64,000 nucleotides of DNA from Heloderma charlesbogerti (Eukaryota; Chordata; Lepidosauria; Squamata; Helodermatidae): NCBI GenBank assembly GCA_026122225.1, contig JANEZZ010000809.1, forward strand, positions 312,501-376,500. The letters run 5' to 3'. Under the pieces are notes generated by a model. The model worked only from the letters and a program-made list of their open reading frames with translations, made no database searches and was not told the DNA's origin. A program made the position numbers and the translations under genes. Shown in pieces: positions 20,651 through 32,689 of this stretch (position 1 is the first letter of the stretch; each line of letters begins with the position of its first letter).

Positions 20651-21342
20651 GGAGGAAGGAGAAGGGAAAACAAAAAACCAAAAAGAGAGAGAAGGCTGCT
20701 GCTATTACTATGATTGCTTGAGTCTCTCTCCCCTCACACCTTTTTGCATAGACATCTCCCCACAGGGAGGAAGAGAGAGAAAAGGAGGGTGTGCATTTAG
20801 CTGGCTGGGTAATTCCCCCCCCCCCTTCCTCTTCAGGATTCACCCACCTCTCTGCCTTTCTCCCTTAGCCCCGTTGGTTTCCTCCCCCTGTTATTGCCAG
20901 GCTCTCTCATTTACTGAACACATTGGCCTCCTCCCACAACAGTCTCGTGCCCCCCTCCTCTTTTTGGGGGCCTCCCCCCTCCATTAAAATATTGAGCGAC
21001 CCTACTCCATAAGCATCAGTGAATTCACTTGAGCCAGTCTCGCTTTCCTCCCCTCCTTGCTGCTTCCATTCATAATAGAATCCCCCTTTCTATATCTCTG
21101 TACTCCTCCATAATCTCTTTCTCTAGCCCTTGTTTTTTGTTTTTGTCTGCAGCTTCCATAGCTCTTCTTTGCTCTTTCTCCCCCCCAAACCCCACTCAAT
21201 ACACATCTGTTTTAGCCCTGACCCCCACCTCCTCTATCTCTTCTCCCTTTCCTCTCACAATTTTCTTCTTTTAGACCTTGCTTGGGATCTCCCCCACCAC
21301 CACCAAACAAAGCCTACTGATGGTGTGATTCGCGAGGGGAAG
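20651..21342 (+). other. RERE: Presumed non-coding first exon of RERE
   Basis: A pyrimidine-rich, repeat-poor stretch ends CGCGAGGGGAAG immediately before the strong donor GTAAGTAAGTAAG (GT at 21,343-21,344). The start site is not visible, and the true exon may begin anywhere after the CCAAT boxes. No frame opens into the donor with a recognisable protein start, which fits the non-coding first exons of vertebrate RERE. Confidence 0.5.
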
Positions 21343-23680
21343 GTAAGTAAGTAAGTTGCCTACTCGATGGCTTTTGTTTATTATTAATTTCCTACACCCC
21401 CACCTTGGTTTGTGCAGGAGGGGATTGGTGGGGGAGAGAAGAAGGAAGGGTTTTGTGTATGTTTTGGTTGGGGAGTGCAAAGGGCTAGTTTAAACATCTA
21501 GTGTGGTGGTGGTTAACATGGGTCTTAATTTTGGCTAGGAAACTGAGTCGTTTGTTCCTCTATACTGTATTAAAGGGTCAATGCAAATCTCTTAAATTTG
21601 GTTTCTAGTCCCCCACACCCTCACCCTCTTTCACTCCATGGAGTGCCTTGTGGGATTTGTGTATTTGTGTGTGTTATGAATCAGAATGACTGAGGTATTC
21701 TTTAGATGCCTCTTGAATGAATATGGAGGAGTCCATGTGGGTGAAATTAAAAAAGTGGTTAAAACTGTTAATTTGTTACATTTGTATTCTGCCCTTCCTG
21801 TTACTGCTAGATCTATGGCAATATTTGCCATGATGTGAACCTAAAAAAGGTAAAAGGACAATATTGTCTTGTGCATACACCTCTAATATATGAAAATTAG
21901 TATTTTTGGAGTGGGGGGTAGGGAGAGACTGTTCTGATTCTGGGTACAGTATGGAAAGATCTCAAACTTAGTAGGGTGTTTTCCTTTTCTCTCTTTTTAT
22001 TTTTATTTTTTTTGGCACAACCTGTGCCTGAACTGCCTTAGTTGATAGTAAATTACTGTGTATGTGTGTGTGAGTGTCTGTATATAATGAAAGAAACCAG
22101 ATAAGAATGGTGATTAGGGATGGGTTTAACCTGTGCCCCATTTTGTGAATGAATTGTGTGGCGACCTCTGATTGCATTAAGGGAAATGTGTTTAACATGG
22201 ATGAAAGGATATACATTTGAAAGAGAGAAGAATCTGTCAATCTATGAAATCAGGGGACATATGTATGTTAAATTGTTGTTGTTAACTTGCATAGTAACTA
22301 TCTTAACAAACCAGCTCTTTTTAAAGTTTGGAAGATATTTGAGGAAAAGAGAGGGCAGGAAAAGTGCAGAGGTTTAACTGCTGAAAGCTATAACTGTTAG
22401 AGAAGTTGGCTGTAAGAAAACAAAATGATTCATTCATTCATTGAAGCATGTGGTTGAGTTTGGTTTATTTTTGAACAGTGGCTTACTGTTGCTTTTAATT
22501 TACTTTGACTGACTTTGCTTATGAACAGTTGTATTCCTGGGCATTACATGACTGTGGCATTTTACAAAAAGTATATATTCCCCCTGTGTGTGTGTGTGCA
22601 TGAGTAAGTAAATGTGTGTGGGTCTACTTTCCTATCTCTTTTGCTAGTGTGAAATGCAACACAAGTGACAATTATTTACTGCTACAACTGATATAAACAT
22701 TTGGCCTCTGGTTTTGAAAATGCATGTCAGGATTTAGCTTGCCTTTATAGTGTTTAATAAACAAAAACAAAAAACAAGCCTGAAATGTGTTATGTTCCTC
22801 AACAAGCAAATGTTTGCTCTGGCTGGTGTGCATTTTACTGAATTGTAGAATTATGGTGCATATTACTCCTGTTGCTAACACTTAATTCTAACTGTGGGCT
22901 CAGCCAGGTGCTAAATATGTTTCGCAACGCTCTTTTTTGTGTGTTTAGACTGCTTTTGTCAGATGAAGGGTGGAGGGTGAAATGAATCTGTATAGTTACG
23001 AATAAAAAAACTGTCTAAAAACCAAGTGACTTTTAGTTTTGTTCCTGGAGTTTGCCCTGTAATTTATTTGCCAGGGGTGGTTTCTTGCTTTTAATGACCT
23101 GTTGTGGGTGGTGAACAGCTTGCTAGTCCGTTAGTTGGTGAGGATTGAAGGGAACAGAGGGAGAAACCCACACAATGCCTAGGGTGGGGATCTTATTGTT
23201 CACTCACTGGGGCCATGCTTGCCTACAGAGAAATGCAGCCCTCCCGTTGCTTTTTTAGCTGGGAAATATTGCTCCATTACTTCTGTTTTTGCAAGGTTAT
23301 AGAGAGAGGCCATCCAAGGTGAATGGAAGAAAAACCAAAATCCTTGAAAGCCACATATTTCCTCTTCCCATTTCCGTAGGCCTGGCTTCTTCTGCCATTC
23401 CTGTGTGTGAGTGAATTTCAAAGGTGAGAATAGTAAACTCTAGTGTTGTCTCTTCTCTTCCCCCTCCCCCCCACCCCAGTCACCAGAACTTTCCAGAGCA
23501 AAAAGGTGTTTCTTATTGATTTTTGTGTTAGATGTTAAACTGGCTCTTTTGGTGTGGGAGTGGCTGGAGAAGTGATTATTATTGTGAGCTAATCTTGATG
23601 AAAAGCAGTAAAGGGCTAGTATGTAGGGTTGACAGAGTTTAGCCAGTGTATGGGCAGAAGGGGTGCATGCAGGGATCACA
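21343..23680 (+). other. Promoter-proximal intron, unique sequence
   Basis: About 2.3 kb with no identifiable repeat apart from short (TG)n patches (22,060 and 22,585). Its freedom from insertions stands out against the rest of the window and may reflect constraint near the promoter. No motif was assigned. Confidence 0.5.
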
Positions 23681-23682
23681 GC

Positions 23683-23818
23683 AGCCTTCCCCACTTGGTG
23701 CCCTCCAGATGTTTTGGGCTACAACTTCCCATAACCCCAAAGCATTGGCCAGACTGGCTGGGGCTAATGGGATTTGTAGTCCAAAACATCTGGAGGGTAC
23801 CAGCTTGGGGCAATAGTA
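23683..23818. repeat. Palindromic short interspersed element
   Basis: Outer arms CCCCACTTGGTGCCCTCCAG and CTGGAGGGTACCAGCTTGGG are inverted, with inner CAGATGTTTTGGGCTACAAC and TTTGTAGTCCAAAACATCTG. Well kept; see 12,278. Confidence 0.75.
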
Positions 23819-23837
23819 AGATTAGAGTGAGTAAGGA

Positions 23838-24042
23838 CCACAGTAGAATGGTAGAGCACATGCTTTGCTTGCAGAAGGTCCCAAATGGAATCTCTGTCAT
23901 CTCCAGCTAAAAAAGGATCAAGGACCTGGTGATGAGCAAGACCATTCCTGAGATTGTGGAGTGGTGCTGTCAGTCAGAGAAGACAATACTGTTTTAGATG
24001 GAAAAAATAGTATGGCCTGGTATAAGGCAGCTTCCTATGTTC
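23838..24042 (+). mobile_element. tRNA-derived SINE, second family
   Basis: The head TGGTAGAGCACATGCTTTGC is followed by GCAGAAGGTCCCAAATGGAA, a decayed B box. The tail is TATAAGGCAGCTTCCTATGT. Related copies are at 26,225 (+) and at 29,055, 29,236, 31,125 and 49,913 (-). Confidence 0.75.
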
Positions 24043-24709
24043 CTAGAGTGACAGAGATTTGCACACGCCAGAATGAATGACTGCTCTCCCTTCTATAGCT
24101 TTTTTAACTCTGCCAAGTGCTCTCTCATCACCCCTCCCCCGAGAAGCAGTTGTTTCCATTTTACAGTTGAAGAATGGAGGATGAGGGAATGACTTGTGAA
24201 ATGACTGAGCTTCTGTCTCTAGTTTCCCACATTTTAATTCTGTCCGCCACAGAGGCATTTGCAATTCCTTGGAGTTAGTTGCTTGCTGTCGTTCTCGAAG
24301 ATTCTACCTTCCTTCCCATAAAACATCACTGGTGTCCAAGCATGATGATCTGTGGACTTCTGTCTCTGATCTCTGCCCTCCACTACAGATTTGGAGTGCA
24401 TATGCTTACCCTGTTTGTATCCAAATAATTTTGCAAGGTGGGGTAGGGGGGGAAATGCTGACTTGCCAAAGGCCATCCTGTGGGCTCCTTGGCTGAGCAG
24501 GAACCTGAATATGGGTTCCTGATAAATTTGATTCAAAGCCATCTCCCGTTTGAGATTAAATACCAAAGCACGTTTTGCTCAAGAACAGTAACAGGAACTT
24601 GAATATCAAACACAGCCATTGCAGCGCAGAAGGAAGGATGTTTTGAATGATGGGAGATTCATAAGGCACAAAAGGAAGTAGTTATTCACATGTCACATAG
24701 TCAAACTGG

Positions 24710-25090
24710 AATTTGCAGCTGCAAGATGTGGTAATGGCTGCCAGCTTGGATGGGTTTAAGAGTGGGTTAAACAAATTCATGGAGGATATGGCTATCAAAT
24801 GGCTACTAGTCATAATGGCTATATATGAGGGGTGGGGAACCTCAGGGCCAGGGGCCAGATTTGGTCCTCTTAAGATGTTCCCCGCTTCTGCCATATATCA
24901 CTTCCAGTATCAATGGCAGTATGCCTCTGTTTGCCAGTCGCTGGGGAACATGAGCAAGAGGGTGCTGTTGCATTCTCATGTCCTGCTTGTGGGTTTCCCA
25001 TTCGGGCATCTGGTTGGCCAATGTGTGGGAAAGAATGTTGAACTAGATAGGCCTTTGGTCTGATCCAGCAGGGCTGCTGTTACGTTCTTT
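24710..25090 (+). mobile_element. CR1-type LINE 3' end with nested insertion
   Basis: GATGGGTTTAAGAGTGGGTT encodes the GFKRGLDKF-like end of ORF2. The 3' UTR (GTCCTGCTTGTGGGTTTCCC, TCTGATCCAGCAGGGCTGCT) and the tail TTACGTTCTT follow. It is interrupted at 24,827-24,890 by a tiny hAT-like element. Confidence 0.8.
24827..24890. mobile_element. 64-bp hAT-like element inside CR1
   Basis: Inverted termini GAGGGGTGGGGAACCTC and GATGTTCCCCGCTTCTG. The flanks CTATATAT (24,819-24,826) and CCATATAT (24,891-24,898) match at 7 of 8 positions. Removing it restores the CR1 3' UTR order seen in other copies. Confidence 0.65.
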
Positions 25091-26224
25091 TTCAACTGTA
25101 AGCCATGCTTGTGTACAGATCAGTCTAGAGCACAGGTGGACTGTCTTTATTCTTCTAGTAGTAAATTCTCATTGTCTACAAATGTATGTTGAATTTGCTA
25201 CCAAGGGTGTATATACCCAGGAGTCTTAGTTGGTATAACTAGGCTGTGTTAAGCAATGATCCTGAATGTGCCCTCCTGCTTGAGAAAATATAAGAAGGAT
25301 TCTGTTGGATCAGATTAAGAACCCCAGTAACCAGCAGATACTAGGTGGGCTGCCGGGCATTGGCCAGTGATTCACCAGTGTTCTACCTTCTACCATCCCC
25401 TTGTCCACAGAAACCTCAAGGATGAAAATTGGTCTTCTGCATAGTTAGCTAACTTTCAAGCATTTCTGGCATCTCTTCAAATGTACGTTGTTTCTTCTAA
25501 GGCCCTTGGCAATGTATGACAAATATTAACTAATCTCCTTCTAATGAAATTCCATTGATGCTTCTCTAGTAACCAGATTCCTTTGGTTTCAAGTTCACAA
25601 TCCTTTTTGTTTTCTGTTGCATTTCTCTCTCGCTCTCTTTGCCTTGCTTTTTGATCAGCACTTTATTCATAGGGAGCCTATTGTAAGATGTGACCTCGCC
25701 AAGAAATAGGTCAGTGGTGGAATGTATGCAAATGTATGTTTGAATTTTCTCTCGAACCTTATTTGTGATGGGTGATATTGTAATAATGAACTTCAAGAAG
25801 ACTTAGTTCTAAAAACTTAACTTAACCTTCCATATAGATCTGCTGGTTCCTCTAGTTAACTACAGAGGCTTAGCCTGGACTCCCAAGGTGTAATTTCTGA
25901 GTGTGTGAGGCCCCAAGAACAGGAACTGTGTTGCTGGATTGGGCCAAAGGAACATCTGTTCCATCACTTTGTTGCCCCAGTGGCCAGCCAAATTATTGTC
26001 AAAGTAGGGCATGAAAGGGCATGGTCTTCCTTTGTTTGTTCCCAGCATATGGTTTTCTAAGGGTACGCTGCCTCTGAATGTAGATGATGCATTTAGCTGT
26101 CATGGTTAATAGCCATTGATGGATCTGTCTTTCAAGGACAGGAAGACTGCACTCTACTTCAAAAAACATGATCCACAGGGGATGTGTCCAAGTAACTGGC
26201 ATTGCTAGAACAACAGTAGAACAG

Positions 26225-26425
26225 TCTCCTCAGTGAGCTCTACTGTAGGTCTGTGGTTGAGCCCTTGCATGCAGAAGGTCCAGTTTCAGTCCCTGGCATC
26301 TTCAGGTAGGGGAGGAAAAACTCCTGCTTGAAAACCTGGAGAGCCACTGTCAGACAGTGTTGGCAGTACTAGTCTAGATGGATCAAGGCTCTGACTTGGT
26401 ATAAGGGAGCTTCCTATGTCCCTAA
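26225..26425 (+). mobile_element. tRNA-derived SINE, second family
   Basis: TTGCATGCAGAAGGTCCAGT with TTTCAGTCCCTGGCATC (B-box region), then GGAGAGCCACTGTCAGACAG and the tail GGAGCTTCCTATGTCC. Full-length but decayed. Confidence 0.75.
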
Positions 26426-26429
26426 TCTC

Positions 26430-29050
26430 ATTTCTCCTCTTCTCCCCACTCCCTCCATGAGTGCCAGCATTCATATATTTCGCTCAGAGGCATAGCTTCT
26501 ACACAGGCTTGATCAGTAAAACCTCTACTCACAAAATGAGAATTGATGTAAGATGCCCAAGCAGGCATGACTCTTAGATGCTGGTTTGGAATTCTTGCGG
26601 TGCATCTATTATTAAGGATGCTGATGTTCCTGTTATTGATCTAACATACTCTGCATGACAGCCTCTGAAACAACATAACATTGCCATCTTACAGATTGGG
26701 TGGAGATGAAGCAGCTTGCCCAAGGATAAGCTCTCAGCGAGTACAATAGGCTGTGAAGGGGGTGAGCATGACTGTCACCCTGAGCTCCTTGGAGGAAATA
26801 CACCATAAACATATAACAAACAAAACAGATGAAGTGAATAGTCTTTGGGAATTTGGGGCATACTTCCCTCGTATTTCCTGAATCTTCCCAGTTTCTTTCT
26901 ATGCTGCTATTCTTGTTTTTGAGGTCAGGACCCTGCTTTTTTTTTTAAGAATTAAGTTCCTTTTGGGGTTGCTGTCTGGGATTTCGAAACGTTCTGTGGG
27001 CCTGACTTGATCTATTTCATCTTGTATATATGGGGAGGCTTGCAATGGCATGCTTCATGAATCCCCTGCAACAGTAGAAATATTGAGAATAGAAGTCAGG
27101 CTAATTGCCATGGCCAGCAGCTTGTGTTCTGTGCCATCTCTAGGAATTTGGAGAGCATCACTAGATGTTCAGAGGTGATAAGTGAAATTAAAACAAATCT
27201 GAGTTAAAAATGAGCTTGAGTACGAAAGAGCAAGGAAAGGAGTTGTATTTGCTAATGCAACCTAAATTGACCTGGGCTGTTTATCTTTAATGTATTTTGC
27301 CCACAGAATACAAATTAGTCTAGTCTCATTATGTATGTATGCATACATCCATTTACACTAATGGGAATTATTTTGGGGGTAGGGTGGCAGAAGTCTTGTT
27401 TGGCTTTACTCCAAATCAACGAATGCAATATCTGCACTCCTTTGTCTCTGTAATATTAGTTTGGCCCCCCAAAAGTGATTGGGATTGCACTCTCTGACCT
27501 AGTTTGCATGACACAAATTATTTAACCCATGACGAGCTGTGGTACCTTTAGGCGCCACTTTACATATCCAACTCACACTCGGGGGTTGTTGTGTTGTGTG
27601 AACCTGGCAAGCCTGGATTATCTAAGGGTTAAATAAGCCTCACATAACCCACACTCTGTCCTAGGGTTAAATAACCCACAATAGGCCATCATGTTGCGCC
27701 ATCTGGTCTATTGTTTTCAAGAGGGCTTTAACATTTTCTGGACTTAACAGCCAGCGTTGGTGGCTAAACTGCTCCCTGTTGAGTAAGGAGCAAATGCTAG
27801 AAGCCTTCCCTGCTCAGCAGTCTTTTTAAAGGACCTATATTTAGAGTGGAGCAAGGGTTTTAGGGCCATTAGCACTGATTCCACCTAAAAGCCCCCACTA
27901 ATCTTGGTTGCCTTTGGTAAGAGATCTGTGGTTGCCACCAACCTTGCCTTGGAGTGGCTAGGTCCTTGTCTCTGATGTCTTGTTGAGCTTTGCAGGCATT
28001 TAGATTGCATTCAAAGCCCTGTGCAGGGTCAGGGACGAAACCTTGTTTTCCTCCAGAGTTCCAGCCTCAAGTGGCAGATAGTGGGTGGTTCTCATCCCTG
28101 TTGTGCTGAGCTTCAGAGGCACTTGCCAGAGGTGAGAAGGATACAAGCCATGGGGAGCAAATTTGTGGATCCCTGCACCCACTCACTGGCTCAATCCTCT
28201 GCAAGCTGAGACACAGGCAGTAGGCTCCTTAACCCTTCTCAACCAGCGCAATTAGTGATAGAGAGGCTTGAGCAGAAGCTTCCTATTTTTCACCTTTGCT
28301 CTTCATTCTTGTGTGTTTGTCTCCTTGCTCATGTGGGAGAGTGAGCAGCGGAGGTGCATATAAGGACAAGGTATTGCCAAAGGCTCTGTTGTTCAAAATG
28401 GGTGAGAAGAACTTAAAGAGCCCTTGGTGCTTCTGCTTTCATGGATGAAAGTGGTTGTGGTGCATAATGGAGGAAGACTGTTGTTGGTGGTGAGATGAGT
28501 CCCCATGTTGCCATCTGCTTGCTGGTGCGTCATAGGTTTCACAAAACTAGCCCCTTATTTTTCTCCTTTTAGCGGGAAGGAGAATGTGTTCTAATCTTGT
28601 GTGGTCTCATACCCTGGTTATTTCTTCCATCACCCCTCTTCTGTTCTTGATTACTTCTGCTGTTCTTAGTTCTGACATTGCACTTCAAGTATGATGATTG
28701 CAGGATCATATGCAGTTTTATGTTACAGATTTTTGGGACTGCAGGTAACCCACGAAATGTTGCCCTGAGGCAATGCACCTTTTAAGTTGTGGAAGTCATG
28801 TCCTGTTTCGACATGACTTCTCTAAACCAAGAGGTAATCTGCAGGAAGTGAGCGTCTTGTATGGGAGGCAGGAAGTAACTCTTCTGAACGCCGAAGAGGG
28901 AGGTAGTATGGGGACAGTGGCAGCCATCAGCATTTGTACAGTATCACTGTAAGTAGCATATAGTTGCTGAACAGTAACGTTTGCCTTGATGAAGTCTGAA
29001 CTTTAACTCTTGCTTCTTGTATTGGAAACATAGATACACTTAGTCATTAA
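26430..29050 (+). other. Intron stretch with little recognisable content
   Basis: Mostly unique. About 27,480-27,690 holds a block with repeated GGGTTAAATAA and AACCCACA words, resembling the palindromic MITE-like block at 3,930. Nothing else is assigned. Confidence 0.45.
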
Positions 29051-29054
29051 TACA

Positions 29055-29235
29055 TGAAGCTTCCTTCTTCTAAGCCAGATGATTGATGCATCTAATCCAG
29101 TACTGATTTCTCTGACTGGCTCTCCATGGTTTCAGGCAAAAGTCTTCCCCATTATCTGTGACCCAAGATGGCCAGGGATTGAACCCTAGTTCTTCTGCGA
29201 AGTGCATGCTCTGTCTCTGAGCTATGACCCATACC
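29055..29235 (-). mobile_element. tRNA-derived SINE, second family, decayed
   Basis: The + strand reads tail to head: AAGCTTCCTTCTTCTAAGCC, CTCTGACTGGCTCTCCATGG, GGGATTGAACCCTAG (inverted B box) and GCATGCTCTGTCTCTGAGCT. Confidence 0.7.
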
Positions 29236-29478
29236 TAGCATCTACCATAGCATTGGCCCATCTAGCCCAGAATTGTCTATTCTGACTGACAACAGTTTTT
29301 CAGGGTTGACAACAGTTTTTCTTGGGCAAAAACTGACAACAGTTTTTCTTGGGCAGAGGTCTTTCCCATCATCTACTGCTGGAGATCTTCTGAACTGGAG
29401 ATGCTGGCAGTTGAACCTGGGTCCTCCTGTATGCAGGGTATGTGCACTGCTACTAAGCTGTAGCCCATCTCCATAATG
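29236..29478 (-). mobile_element. tRNA-derived SINE with internal triplication
   Basis: Same family as the adjacent copy, in tandem with it. The 15-mer TGACAACAGTTTTTC occurs three times, at 29,287-29,301, 29,307-29,321 and 29,334-29,348, within the body. The head contains GTTGAACCTGGGTCCTCCTG. Confidence 0.7.
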
Positions 29479-29872
29479 CTTCTGATCTTTGCTGCTTATA
29501 GTTACATTTAAGTTAAAATAGACTCTCTCTTCTAGCAGAGAGAGGTTGAACATTGACTAAAGTGTAATCTTGATGAGATGCTCTTTCTCTGTGTTCCTGC
29601 AGAGGTCACCTAAGTGACTCATTTGTTTTTTAAACAGGAAATGGAACTGATTTAGTATTATGAGATTAAACCAAATTAGTTGTGAGCCCTTCTGAGCAAA
29701 GGGAGGATTGAAAACACCTGGCTCCTCTGCTTTGAAATATCTAGAACAGGAATATGGTTTTCCTTCCAACCAAGACAATAGTTGGAGAATTAGCTTTTTG
29801 TCCCCTTGTATGGTAAAAATCACTTAGAGTATAATAAAGTTTCTAACTACTTGTAGCCCTTAGCTTGTGTTC

Positions 29873-29875
<3 letters not shown>

Positions 29876-29926
<51 letters not shown>
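29876..29926. repeat. (CT)n microsatellite
   Basis: About 25 units with one G interruption near 29,916. The polypurine/polypyrimidine tract could form triplex DNA. Confidence 0.95.
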
Positions 29927-30084
29927 GATGTGGTTCTTCAGGTTTCTACTTGGCAACTTTGTTTTTTATCTGTCCCTTAAAAAATGTGAAAAGAATACTT
30001 GCATTTGTTTTTTAAAACTCCACCAGAGATTGTTGTTTTGCCCCCAGAGGGAATATCTCTGAGAACTTGGAGGTTTTTTCTACA

Positions 30085-30330
30085 CTTTTTGGTAGGTTAT
30101 GTTGATGCTCTGATTTGATTAGCAGTTTGTCACTGGAAAGTGGCCAGTTCTGATCTGTGTTCATTATATTCCCAAATACTTTTTTTTATAATGAATCTTT
30201 TATTCCTTCCTTGGGGCCAAACAAATTGGTGAAGGCGAGAATTTAATTATTTGGGGAGATGCTGAGGGCTCAAATATTGAATGAGAATCTCAAGACATGG
30301 TGATTGACAATTTTGTTTTTGGACAGATGG
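30085..30330. other. Candidate conserved non-coding element
   Basis: Unique A/T-rich sequence without repeat signatures. It contains TTTAATTATTTGGGG, TGATTAGCAG and CTCAAATATTGAATGAGAAT. Possible enhancer; conservation untested. Confidence 0.25.
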
Positions 30331-30824
30331 GGAGATTTAGAAAAGGCATGTGGAATTTTGCTCTCTTCTGTGGTTAAAGGCATGTGTGGGGGGTGAGGAT
30401 GGGGGGAAGGCAGCATCCTTTGTTTCTAAAACAAACAACATTAGAAACTGGTTTAGCTAGAATCCAAGTACTTTTAATAGCATTCTTTGCACTGGTGAGC
30501 AAGCAGGCATAAAAGGAAGACAGGAATGTAAAGATGTGGACCTTAATACTATGCTAATATTTGTTATCTGTGGAGAACTTCAGGTCTGATGGTCATGTTT
30601 TAAAGTAAGCAGCTGGATTCTACCCAAATTCTAGGGAAGATAGTGCCTCCATTACTTCCATCTGCTTTATTTAACACATCTCCCTGGTTCTGTTAGCTTC
30701 TACTCAGAGAGAAAAGGGGTAGTGTCTGTGTGTGTGTGTTTCTCTGGGTAAAGATTAGCTCTTAAGTTTTCTAGAGAAAGCTTGCCACACTTAACCTAAA
30801 GAAGGGAGGCCTTAACTTTGTATG

Positions 30825-30965
30825 GAACCAAATTCCAGAGGGATAGCTGTGTCTGTTGCAGCAAAAACAACAGCATCTTTTGACATCTTAAAGATGAGAA
30901 CAAATTTATTGTGGCATAAGCTCTCATGGGCTCACTTTGTCAAATATATAGGGCAGTTCACTTTC
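30825..30965 (+). repeat. Interspersed repeat fragment
   Basis: ATCTTAAAGATGAGAACAAA followed by TTTATTGTGGCATAAGCTCT parallels 790-835 (ACCTTAAAAAAATTTACTCT, GGCATAAGCTTTTGG). At least two copies in the window; the class is unknown to me. Confidence 0.5.
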
Positions 30966-31124
30966 CATTGTAGATTGCTGGTTTCTCAGAGCATGGTAAT
31001 GGGATCCATGCCATCAGTAAAACTGATCAGGAGGGGGGTCCTTTTATGGAAAGCGGTGTATGTAGCATTTATTTTTATTTAATTTAAAAGTCTTCTGCTT
31101 TTCAACCCAGAGGTTTTTTTAAGG

Positions 31125-31345
31125 ATTGTACATTGGAAGCTGCCTTATACCAAGTCAGGCTATTCGTCCATCTAGCCCGCTATTATCTTCTCTGACTGGC
31201 AAGAGTTCTCCAGGATCTCAGGCAGAGAGAGGTCTTTCCCATCACAAGTCACCTACTGCTTCTAGCTGAAGCTGCTGGGGATAGAAGCTGGGACCTTCTG
31301 CATGCATAACATGTGGTCTTCCACTGAGCTCTAGCCACTTGCCTT
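31125..31345 (-). mobile_element. tRNA-derived SINE, second family
   Basis: The + strand runs tail to head: GGAAGCTGCCTTATACCAAG, TCTCTGACTGGCAAGAGTTC and GGGACCTTCTGCATGCATAA, then ACTGAGCTCTAGCC. Full-length. Confidence 0.8.
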
Positions 31346-31514
31346 GAATGTAGGTTAACCTACACAAAATGTTATCAAAGCCTATTGCTGGCAAGTGTAT
31401 CACTTACTGATCCCACTTCCATGAATCAAAAGACAATTGAGTGCAAGGTGCTCTATACTGTCCTCCTGATGCCCTTCCCCCCCATTTTTTCTTTTCTTTT
31501 TGTTTTGAGGCAGA

Positions 31515-31783
31515 GGGCAGGAGCCAACGGGGGCCTTCCATGCGTGGCTGGCTCTACCAGCCCCAGTGTGTGTGTGGCCCCTACTGCTGGTGGCTGCAAT
31601 GTAGCGCTTCCGGGGCAAGCCCTGAAACGAGTGTAAATGTTTGTTTCTGGAAGGGGCAGGTCTCGCCCCTTCCAGAAATGAGCATTTCTGCTCATTTCAG
31701 GACTTGCCCTGGAAGTGCTACGTTGTGGCCACCAGTGGTAGGGGCTGCGTGCACACCAGGAAGGCCCTTGTTGGATCCTGCCC
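31515..31783. mobile_element. Long foldback (palindromic) element
   Basis: The whole 269-bp block folds on itself. The left arm (GGGCAGGAGCCAACGGGGGC, TGGCCCCTACTGCTGGTGGC, TTCTGGAAGGGGC) pairs with the right arm (CCCCTTCCAGAAATG, GCCACCAGTGGTAGGGGCTG, TTGGATCCTGCCC) around a centre near 31,665. Overlapping long frames on both strands are a by-product of this symmetry and GC content. Confidence 0.75.
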
Positions 31784-32153
31784 ACAATTAGGATTTCTAC
31801 CTACTCAAGAGGTGAAGGGAAATTTTTGGCCCGTGTCTAACTTTCTTATCTTCAAGTTAGGGCTGTCATGCAACTAACTGGCTAATATTTCTTTTAACTA
31901 CACATGTTATTCATACGAATGAAGAACAGTTCTGAAGAAAAAGGTTTGCTTTGTCTTTTGGTAATGCCTGTATGTGTTGGATCAGGGCCCCATTGTAGAG
32001 GCATTCCCTCCAGTGCAACAGAAAAGGTAGCTTGACGTTCTAAAGTAGAGCTTGACGTTCACATTTTTTGTAAGTACTTCCAAAACAAAACAAAAAACTT
32101 TCTGTTCAATTAGTTGGGGCACTAGTTGTTCTTCCACAGATTGAGGCCTCGGA

Positions 32154-32480
32154 CCAGGGGCATGCAAACATTTTGGGCTGAGAGCCCATTTGGCAATTTG
32201 AGAAACTGTCCTGGGCACCACCACAAAATGGCTGCCTTGGGAGGTGTGGCAAAGGGCAAATAATCTGCCTAAAAGGCTAAGTACAAGGTAGAGGTGGGAC
32301 CTGAGCCCCAACCCATTAGACAACTTCTTTGAACCCATAGTTTTCAGTACCAACAAATGCATTTTGCAGTGATCCCAGCTGCTGGTAAGAAAATATGGCA
32401 ATTTTTTTTTAAAGTGCCAGGTTCCAAGAAAGGTGTCTTGGGGGCACATGGGTTCCATGGGCACCAAGGCACCTACCTCT
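32154..32480. mobile_element. Non-autonomous hAT-like element
   Basis: Left end CAGGGGCATGCAAACATTTT. Near the right end, GTTCCATGGGCACCAAGGCA mirrors the GGGCAC words near the left end. The inside shares CACAAAATGGCTGCCTTGG and AGGCTAAGTACAAGG with 33,710-34,162 and 40,388-41,075. Confidence 0.6.
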
Positions 32481-32689
32481 GCCTCATACCATCCAAGGAG
32501 GGAGGTGGAGTCAAGGTGGGGAAGGCCTAAGTCCTGGGAATAAGTTTGGTGGATAGGCTTGGCAGAGTGGATCGGGGTGAATGAGTAAAAGGATTATCAT
32601 TCTGGAGGGGGGTTGGACTCGAAGCATTGTGAGTAGATTATATTGCAAATCATTTGGAAACATAATGTTCTTGCTATGTATAGCGGGAA

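Noticed and set aside
20187..20843. 218-codon open frame on - over the promoter
   Set aside because: It consists of Gly/Pro/Arg-rich low-complexity translation of the CpG island and the (CCCCCT)n tract, so it is a product of base composition.
29865..30062. Leu/Ser repeat frame over (CT)n
   Set aside because: Pure translation of a microsatellite.
31441..31791. Overlapping 110-116 codon frames on both strands
   Set aside because: Mirror-image translations of a palindromic element, not genes.
31982..32467. 161-codon frame on -
   Set aside because: Lies within a non-autonomous hAT-like element and has no recognisable domain.
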